In this document: positions 1 to 5,117 of the stretch, in pieces
Layout of the letters: each line of letters opens with the position of its first letter
How positions within the stretch are numbered: the first letter of the stretch is position 1
NCBI GenBank assembly: GCA_026125925.1
Contig: JAHCKF010000269.1
Location: 1-5,117 of the forward strand
DNA length: 5,117 bases
Direction of reading: 5' to 3'
Source: Pseudolabrys sp.
GTDB taxonomy: Bacteria; Pseudomonadota; Alphaproteobacteria; Rhizobiales; Xanthobacteraceae
Position numbers and translations under genes: made by a program
The notes under the pieces: model-generated
What the model was told of the DNA's origin: nothing
What the model saw: the letters and a program-made list of their open reading frames with translations, nothing else
Databases searched by the model: none

Positions 1-941
1 TCCATGGTCGCCTTGTAGGAGGCTTCCATGATCGGCTGCGAGAACACGTGCAGCTTGGTGCCGCCGGCGATGAGACGGCGCAACGCCTGCGGGTTGAGCG
101 CGTCGTACTTCGCCATCATCGTGGTGTTGGCGACGTGACCGGCCGCTTCCAGGAGAGTCTGGTAGTGCTTCGGCAACGCGTTCCACTTGTCGAGGTTGAC
201 GAAGGCGAACAGCATCGAGCCGCCTTCCCACCAGCCCGGCGCATAGTAATGCGGCGCGACCTTGTAGAAGCCGAGCTTTTCGTCGTCATACGGACCGACC
301 CACTCCGCCGCGTCGATGGTGCCCTTCTCCAAAGCCGGGTAGATGTCGCCGCCGGCGATCTGCTGCGGCACGCCGCCGAGCTTCTGCAGAATCTTGCCGG
401 CCCAGCCGCCGATGCGCATCTTGACGCCCTTGAGGTCGTCAAGAGTGTTGATTTCCTTGCGGAACCAACCACCCATCTGACAGCCGGTGTTACCGGCCAG
501 GATGCCGCGGATGTTGTACTTCTTGTAGAACTCGTTGAGCACATCCGAGCCGCCGCCTTGCGTCCACCAACCCTGGTTGATGCGGGCGTTCGGGCCGAAC
601 GGCACCGAAGTACCGAAGCCGAAGGTCGGATCCTTGCCGAAGTAATAGTACGAGGCGGTGTGGCCGATTTCGACGGTGCCATTCTGCACCGCGTCGACGA
701 TCGCCAGGCCCGGCACGATTTCACCAGCCGCAAAGGGCTGAATCTGGAACTTGCCGTCGGTCGCTTCGGACACGACCTTGCACATCGTTTCGGCACCGCC
801 GTAGATGGTATCGAGCGCCTTCGGCCAGCTCGCCGGCATGCGCCATTTGATTTCCGGATTCGATTGGGCAATCGCGGGCGCCGCGATAGCCGCGCCGGCA
901 ACGCCAAGACCGGCCGCCTGAATAAATTGACGACGTTTCAT
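1..941 (-). CDS. TRAP transporter substrate-binding protein, DctP family, TakP-like (copy 1; 3' end outside window)
   Basis: This is a periplasmic solute receptor of a tripartite ATP-independent (TRAP) transporter, handing an organic acid to a DctQM permease. From the ATG at 941, 313 codons are open with no stop; about 48 C-terminal residues lie beyond the window, judging by the 361- and 362-residue paralogues next door. The N-terminus reads MKRRQFIQAAG, a twin-arginine-type signal, then an Ala-rich stretch and a likely cleavage site after AIA at residue 25. Family landmarks are GEIVPGL (73-79), CQMGGWFR (154-161), KMRIGG (174-179), GGDIYPALEKGTIDAAEWVGPYDDEKLGF (197-225) and PGWWEGG (235-241). 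From memory these match Rhodobacter sphaeroides TakP, a 2-oxo acid receptor; Gln155, Arg176 and Glu213-Trp214 are the expected ligand or cation contacts. The Shine-Dalgarno GGGAGGAA sits 7 bases before the ATG. This copy differs at HYYAPGWW, where the others have F/Y-YYYPGWW, and at Ser308, which is Cys in the others. The exact substrate is unknown. Confidence 0.93.
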   Translation of the reverse strand, partial: MKRRQFIQAAGLGVAGAAIAAPAIAQSNPEIKWRMPASWPKALDTIYGGAETMCKVVSEATDGKFQIQPFAAGEIVPGLAIVDAVQNGTVEIGHTASYYYFGKDPTFGFGTSVPFGPNARINQGWWTQGGGSDVLNEFYKKYNIRGILAGNTGCQMGGWFRKEINTLDDLKGVKMRIGGWAGKILQKLGGVPQQIAGGDIYPALEKGTIDAAEWVGPYDDEKLGFYKVAPHYYAPGWWEGGSMLFAFVNLDKWNALPKHYQTLLEAAGHVANTTMMAKYDALNPQALRRLIAGGTKLHVFSQPIMEASYKATM

Positions 942-978
942 CAAGTAGTTCCTCCCATTGTCACTTCTGATGCGGGAC

Positions 979-1016
979 CCCCCGGGGCATACCCGCTAGC
1001 ACCCACTTCCCGGGGG
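979..1016 (-). repeat. Inverted repeat in the leader of copy 1
   Basis: The 8-base arms 979-986 (CCCCCGGG) and 1009-1016 (CCCGGGGG) are exactly complementary and enclose a 22-base loop that contains GCTAGC. The structure lies 38 to 75 bases upstream of the copy-1 ATG and is not followed by a T tract, so it is not a terminator. It may be a leader hairpin or an operator. Each arm contains the self-complementary CCCGGG, so other pairings are possible and chance occurrence in such GC-rich DNA is a real alternative. Confidence 0.3.
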
Positions 1017-1115
1017 CTTGCCGGAACCATGGCGGAACGGCGCTGCTAAATCCAGCCCCCTATTGGGCAAATGGGCCGAAAGTTAATGTTCGGCGCTCGC
1101 CGTCGATTTCCGCGC

Positions 1116-1150
1116 AAAAAAGCGGGCCGGCGCTGATGGCCGGCCCGCTT
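1116..1150 (-). terminator. Rho-independent terminator after copy 2
   Basis: On the minus strand a perfect 12-bp GC-rich stem (arms 1150-1139 and 1131-1120, AAGCGGGCCGGC pairing with GCCGGCCCGCTT) encloses a 7-base loop. It runs directly into six T residues, of which the last stem pairs use two. It begins 53 bases after the TGA of the gene at 2291-1203 and ends about 175 bases before the ATG of the gene at 941. The T tract lies only on the minus-strand 3' side, which fixes the direction. The terminator should separate copy 2 from copy 1, so copy 1 needs its own promoter between 1115 and 942 or depends on readthrough. Confidence 0.88.
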
Positions 1151-1202
1151 CTCGTCGCTCCAGTGATCGGCCGCGAGGGTCGATTTCGGCCCGCCGCCCC
1201 GG

Positions 1203-2291
1203 TCAGCCGCGCGTCCGGCTGCGAATCATGAAGCTGTCATAGGTGTGTTCGGCGACCTGCCACCACAGATACTCGTTACCGCGGTAGCCCTCCATGTCGG
1301 CCAGCACTCTCTTGTAATTGGCGTTCTTCGCCGATTCCTCGGCGTTCACCTCATTGGAGGCCTTGTAGCAGGCGTCCATGATCTCCACCGAGAACGGCCG
1401 CAACTGAACGCCATTGGCGACCAGCCGCCGCAAGGCTTGCGGATTGCGCCCGTCGTAACGCGCGGTCTGTTCGATGTTTGCCGCCCCAGCCGCCGCGGCG
1501 ACGATCGACTGATAGTTCTTCGGCAGTTCGTTCCACTTCGCCTGGTTGATAACGAGATGGTTCGGCGTGCCGCCTTCCCACCAGCCCGGGTAGTAGTAGA
1601 ACTTCGCCACCTTGTAGAAGCCGAGTTTCTCGTCGTCGTAGGGACCGACCCATTCGGCGGCGTCGATGGTGCCCTTCTCCAAGGCGGGATAGATGTCGCC
1701 CGCGGCGATCTGCTGAGCGATGACACCAAGCTTGCCGACGGTCTTGCCGGCCCAACCGCCGATGCGCATCTTGAGACCCTTGAGATCGTCGACGGTCTTG
1801 ATCTCCTTGCGGAACCAACCGCCCATCTGACAGCCGGTGTTACCCATCGTCAGGCACTTGACCTGCGACGCGCCGGCGAATTCATCGAGCAGCTTCTGCC
1901 CGTTGCCTTCGTAGAACCACGAGTTCTGCTGCCGCGCATTCATGCCGAAGGGCACCGAGCAGAACAGCGCCCAGGTCGGGTCCTTGCCGATGTAGTAATA
2001 CAGCGCCGTGTGCCCCAGCTCGACGGTGCCGTTCTGGACGGCGTCGAGCACCTGCAGGCCAGGCACGATCTCGCCGGCGGCGAAGGACTGCACCTGAAAC
2101 TTGTTGTCGGTGGCTTCGGCGACGTATTTGGCAAAGGTCTCGCACGAGCCGTACAGCGTATCGAGCGACTTCGGCCAGCTCGCCGTCAGGCGCCAGCGGA
2201 CTTCCGGTGATGACTGCGCGATCGCCGGCGCCGCGAGCGCCGAGGCGGCAAGGCCGATGCCGGCCGATTTAATAAATTGCCGTCGCTTCAG
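1203..2291 (-). CDS. TRAP transporter substrate-binding protein, DctP family, TakP-like (copy 2; CTG start)
   Basis: Periplasmic receptor of a TRAP transporter, 362 residues when started at the CTG at 2291. The frame upstream has a TGA at about 2355-2353 and no ATG, GTG or TTG between it and the CTG. CTG stands exactly where both paralogues have ATG and is followed by KRRQFIKSAG, a good twin-arginine motif, then an Ala-rich segment and AIA-Q at 23-26. GGGAG ends 9 bases before it. The next usual start, GTG at 2093 (Val67), would remove the signal and part of the first domain. The body aligns gap-free with copy 3; by hand count 74 of the first 100 residues are identical. Landmarks are CQMGGWFR (154-161), KMRIGG (174-179), DIYPALEKGTIDAAEWVGP (199-217) and YYPGWWEGG (233-241). 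Copy-specific changes are AQQIAAGDI (192-200) where the others have PQQ(I/L)AGGDI, and NHLVIN after GGTP. Cysteines are at 50, 111, 146, 154 and 308. A 2-oxo acid or similar organic acid is the likely ligand. Confidence 0.93.
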   Translation of the reverse strand: MKRRQFIKSAGIGLAASALAAPAIAQSSPEVRWRLTASWPKSLDTLYGSCETFAKYVAEATDNKFQVQSFAAGEIVPGLQVLDAVQNGTVELGHTALYYYIGKDPTWALFCSVPFGMNARQQNSWFYEGNGQKLLDEFAGASQVKCLTMGNTGCQMGGWFRKEIKTVDDLKGLKMRIGGWAGKTVGKLGVIAQQIAAGDIYPALEKGTIDAAEWVGPYDDEKLGFYKVAKFYYYPGWWEGGTPNHLVINQAKWNELPKNYQSIVAAAAGAANIEQTARYDGRNPQALRRLVANGVQLRPFSVEIMDACYKASNEVNAEESAKNANYKRVLADMEGYRGNEYLWWQVAEHTYDSFMIRSRTRG

Positions 2292-2300
2292 GAGATGATA

Positions 2301-2309
2301 CTCCCTTCC
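2301..2309 (-). promoter_or_regulatory. Shine-Dalgarno sequence supporting the CTG start of copy 2
   Basis: The minus strand reads GGAAGGGAG, followed by 9 bases and then CTG at 2291. This spacing is close to those of the neighbouring paralogues: GGGAGGAA with 7 bases before the ATG at 941, and GGAG with 9 bases before the ATG at 3600. No comparable purine-rich site with an ATG, GTG or TTG start exists nearby in this frame. The site therefore favours initiation at CTG over the internal GTG at 2093. Confidence 0.7.
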
Positions 2310-2316
2310 AAGTTCG

Positions 2317-2339
2317 GGCGGGTCCCCTCGGTGCCCGCC
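2317..2339 (-). repeat. Leader hairpin upstream of copy 2
   Basis: The 6-base arms 2317-2322 (GGCGGG) and 2334-2339 (CCCGCC) pair perfectly around an 11-base loop, ending 25 bases before the CTG start and 7 bases before the ribosome-binding site. No T tract follows, so it is not a terminator. It may affect message stability or translation, or may be a chance feature of GC-rich DNA. Confidence 0.3.
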
Positions 2340-2439
2340 GTTTATTTGTCAGTTCGTATTCCCGGGGACGGCATCAGGATGAGCGAGGCCGTCCGATAAA
2401 GCCAGCGCGCAGATCAACGAGCCCGGCGCGATGCGACGC

Positions 2440-2475
2440 AAAAAAAGGCCCCCGCCCACAAAATGGGCAGGGGCC
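2440..2475 (-). terminator. Rho-independent terminator after copy 3
   Basis: The minus-strand transcript can form a 12-bp stem (arms 2475-2464 and 2458-2447) around a 5-base, U-rich loop, followed at once by seven T residues at 2446-2440. The one non-Watson-Crick position (2453 with 2469) is a G-U wobble in minus-strand RNA but a C-A mismatch in plus-strand RNA. Together with the T tract this shows the element works on the minus strand. It starts 40 bases after the TAG of the gene at 3600-2515 and should stop its transcript before copy 2, whose leader begins beyond it. Confidence 0.92.
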
Positions 2476-2514
2476 CCAACTTGTCTTGCAGCGGGCGCGG
2501 CGCGCCCGGAGGCG

Positions 2515-3600
2515 CTAGCCGCGCAGCGCGCGCACCATGAAGGCATCGAAGCCGAGTTCGGCCACCTGCCACCACTGGTACTCGTCGCCGCGGAAGGCGA
2601 GCATGCTGTCGACGGTCTTCTTGAAGGCCGCGTTGCTGCCCGACGTTTCCTGATAGGTCTGCATCGTCGCCTTGTAGCAGGCGGCCATCACCTCGGCCGG
2701 GAACGGACGAAGCTGCGCGCCATTGCCGACCAGACGCTTGATCGCGCCGGGGTTGGCGCTGTCGTACTTGGCGATCATCCAGTCATTGGCGAGTGCCGAC
2801 GCGGTCCGCACGATCTGCTGATAGTTCTTCGGCAGCGAGGCCCACTTATCGAGATTGATGAAGTTGTGCAGCATGGCGCCGCCTTCCCACCAACCCGGAT
2901 AGTAGTAGTACTTCGCAACCTTGTAGAAGCCGAGCTTCTCGTCATCGTACGGGCCAACCCACTCGGCCGCGTCGATAGTGCCCTTCTCCAGCGCCGGATA
3001 GATGTCGCCGCCGGCGAGCTGCTGCGGCACGACGCCGAGCTTCGAGAAGATCTGGCCCGCGTAACCGGCGATGCGGAATTTCAGACCGTGCAGATCGTCG
3101 ACGGTCTTGATCTCCTTGCGGAACCAGCCGCCCATCTGACAGGTCGTGTTGCCGCACGGGATGGCGAGGAAGTTGTACTTCTTGAAGAAGTCGTTGGCGA
3201 TATCCTCGCCGCCACCGAACGCCATCCACGCCGCCTGCATGCGGGTGTTGAGGCCGAAAGGCTGCGCCGTGTAGAGCGAGAAGGTCGGATCCTTGCCGAC
3301 GTAGTAATAAGACGCGGTGTGCGCCATTTCGACGGTGCCGTTCTGCACCGCGTCCGCGGCCTGCAGGCCCGGCACGATTTCGCCGGCGGCGAAGGTCTGG
3401 ATCTGGAACTTGTTATCGGTCGCCTCGGCCACCGCCTTGGCGAACACCTCGGCCGCCCCGTACAGCGTATCGAGCGACTTCGGGAAGCTCGAGGTTAGAC
3501 GCCATTTCAGATCGGGACTCGTCTGCGCGATTGCAGGCGCAGCCACGGCCGTGGCTGCGACACCCAGGCCGGCGGCGCCCAGGAATTCTCGGCGTTTCAT
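2515..3600 (-). CDS. TRAP transporter substrate-binding protein, DctP family, TakP-like (copy 3)
   Basis: Complete 361-residue periplasmic TRAP receptor, about the family length. The start MKRREFLGAAG is a twin-arginine-type signal, followed by an Ala/Val stretch and APAIA-Q with likely cleavage after residue 25. Landmarks are SFPKSLDTLYG (38-48), GEIVPGLQAADAVQNGTVE (73-91), SYYYVGKDPTF (97-107), CQMGGWFR (154-161), KFRIAG (174-179), PQQLAGGDIYPALEKGTID (192-210), EWVGPYDDEKLGF (213-225) and YYYYPGWWEGG (231-241). Of the three copies it most resembles TakP of Rhodobacter sphaeroides as I remember it, which binds pyruvate and other 2-oxo acids with a bound sodium ion; that substrate is an inference here. 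By hand count 71 of the first 100 residues match copy 1 and 74 match copy 2. GGAG lies 9 bases before the ATG. A terminator follows the stop codon and no DctQ/DctM gene adjoins, so it appears to be monocistronic. Cysteines are at 149, 154 and 308. Confidence 0.96.
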   Translation of the reverse strand: MKRREFLGAAGLGVAATAVAAPAIAQTSPDLKWRLTSSFPKSLDTLYGAAEVFAKAVAEATDNKFQIQTFAAGEIVPGLQAADAVQNGTVEMAHTASYYYVGKDPTFSLYTAQPFGLNTRMQAAWMAFGGGEDIANDFFKKYNFLAIPCGNTTCQMGGWFRKEIKTVDDLHGLKFRIAGYAGQIFSKLGVVPQQLAGGDIYPALEKGTIDAAEWVGPYDDEKLGFYKVAKYYYYPGWWEGGAMLHNFINLDKWASLPKNYQQIVRTASALANDWMIAKYDSANPGAIKRLVGNGAQLRPFPAEVMAACYKATMQTYQETSGSNAAFKKTVDSMLAFRGDEYQWWQVAELGFDAFMVRALRG

Positions 3601-3633
3601 TCCAATTCACTCCGTTTATTCGTTGTGTTTTTC

Positions 3634-3652
3634 ATCGTCGTGGACCGACGAT
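3634..3652 (-). repeat. 7-bp inverted repeat upstream of copy 3
   Basis: ATCGTCG (3634-3640) and CGACGAT (3646-3652) are perfect complements separated by 5 bases, 34 to 52 bases before the ATG at 3600. The arms are less GC-rich than the surroundings, which makes chance slightly less likely than for the other hairpins. It could be a leader hairpin or a dyad bound by a regulator. No T tract follows, so it is not a terminator. Confidence 0.4.
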
Positions 3653-3702
3653 TACTTGAGCGCCTGCTACACCGTTCGGGTAGCCGAGCACCAGCATCAT
3701 GG

Positions 3703-3721
3703 CTGCATTGCACGCATGCAG
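3703..3721. promoter_or_regulatory. Possible operator dyad upstream of copy 3
   Basis: CTGCAT (3703-3708) and ATGCAG (3716-3721) form a perfect dyad with a 7-base centre. The site lies about 103 to 121 bases before the ATG at 3600 and about 80 bases after the mrp stop codon. Its size and symmetry suit a dimeric transcription factor. I cannot assign a regulator family, and no convincing -35/-10 pair is visible nearby. Confidence 0.25.
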
Positions 3722-3799
3722 GGCCGCCGAAAACGCGGCAAATCCGGCGCAAAAGCCGCGCCTCGCAGACCGGAACCGGTTTTTTCGGACGCTGCGGCG

Positions 3800-4969
<1,170 letters not shown>

Positions 4970-4977
4970 GATCGTCA

Positions 4978-4985
4978 TCCTTCCC
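4978..4985 (-). promoter_or_regulatory. Shine-Dalgarno sequence deciding the mrp start
   Basis: The minus strand reads GGGAAGGA immediately before and overlapping the first ATG (4978-4976). Its AAGGA core is 8 bases from the second in-frame ATG (4969-4967), a normal distance, whereas the first ATG is too close. This supports the 389-residue product over the 392-residue one. Confidence 0.6.
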
Positions 4986-5117
4986 GGAAAATCGCGTCAG
5001 TCCCTGCCATTTGGCCGCTTGCGCGGCCGGACGCAAGAGTTCGCTCGCTGAACGCCCCGCGGCGGGCCTAGACGGTTGACGCCCCGGCCCCACAATGACC
5101 TATGGCCCCGACCCGGC
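4986..5117. other. Non-coding region upstream of mrp
   Basis: No gene is supported in this 132-base stretch. It holds one perfect short hairpin, GGCCGC (5013-5018) and GCGGCC (5023-5028), whose minus-strand loop is GCAA; this may sit in the mrp leader. The mrp promoter should lie here or just beyond the window, but I see no convincing -35/-10 pair on the minus strand. Confidence 0.4.

Noticed and set aside
48..1049. Plus-strand open frames opposite each receptor gene (48-1049, 1245-2210, 2431-3498) with similar translations to one another.
   Set aside because: Their mutual similarity is fully explained by the homology of the minus-strand paralogues they mirror; they contain no known domain.
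942..1115. A sigma-70 or sigma-54 promoter for copy 1 (for example TTGCCC followed by a T/A-rich hexamer).
   Set aside because: Only weak partial matches with poor spacing were seen; none stands out from background.
1203..2093. Copy 2 as a 296-residue protein starting at the GTG at 2093.
   Set aside because: This would remove the twin-arginine signal and the first 66 residues, which remain in frame, uninterrupted and homologous to both neighbours.
1..3600. The repeated receptor genes as a mobile or recombining repeat, or a recent gene-conversion tract.
   Set aside because: Even in the invariant block encoding YPALEKGTIDAAEWVGP, third-codon positions differ among the three copies. There are no flanking repeats and no transposase or integrase gene.
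3740..3799. A terminator after mrp, from GGCGC and ACCGG-type small hairpins and a run of six A or T.
   Set aside because: The stems are at most 4 to 5 bp with cramped or unsuitable loops. The homopolymer run lies 5' of the hairpin on the minus strand, so the order is wrong for mrp.
5076..5117. A possible divergent plus-strand gene start: TTGACG at 5076 and ATG at 5095.
   Set aside because: No Shine-Dalgarno sequence precedes the ATG, no good -10 element is present, and only seven codons fit before the window ends.

Overview
The window is about 5.1 kb of GC-rich bacterial DNA in which every convincing gene lies on the minus strand. The GC-rich codon usage, the Mrp with an N-terminal MIP18-like domain, and TRAP binding proteins close to Rhodobacter TakP all suggest an alphaproteobacterium. 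Hyphomicrobiales (Xanthobacteraceae or Bradyrhizobium-like) is my best guess; this is inference from family resemblance, since no taxonomic marker gene is present.

Layout in minus-strand transcription order: (1) 5117-4970 is a leader region. (2) 4969-3800 encodes an Mrp/ApbC-type iron-sulfur cluster carrier ATPase with a histidine-rich linker. (3) 3799-3601 is a 199-base spacer with two short inverted repeats. (4) 3600-2515, 2291-1203 and 941-1 (cut by the window edge) are three tandem paralogues of a TRAP-transporter periplasmic binding protein, DctP family, TakP-like subgroup. Each has a twin-arginine-type signal peptide. They align without gaps from the N-terminus through residue 313, where the cut copy ends.

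Strong intrinsic terminators lie after the first and second binding-protein genes (2475-2440 and 1150-1116). The three copies are therefore probably separate transcription units rather than one operon. No DctQ or DctM membrane subunit is present, so in this window they are orphan binding proteins. They presumably deliver related ligands to a TRAP permease encoded downstream of position 1 or elsewhere.

The middle copy has no ATG, GTG or TTG at its proper N-terminus. The position matching Met1 of its paralogues is CTG, preceded by a good Shine-Dalgarno sequence. An automatic caller would probably start it 66 codons late, at a GTG, and lose the signal peptide. The copy at 941-1 is intact as far as seen but runs off the window, so it too is easily missed.

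I see no CRISPR array, mobile element, RNA gene or clearly new system. The points of interest are the CTG start, the terminator-separated tandem of orphan binding proteins, paralogue-specific substitutions near the binding cleft, and the His-rich Mrp linker.
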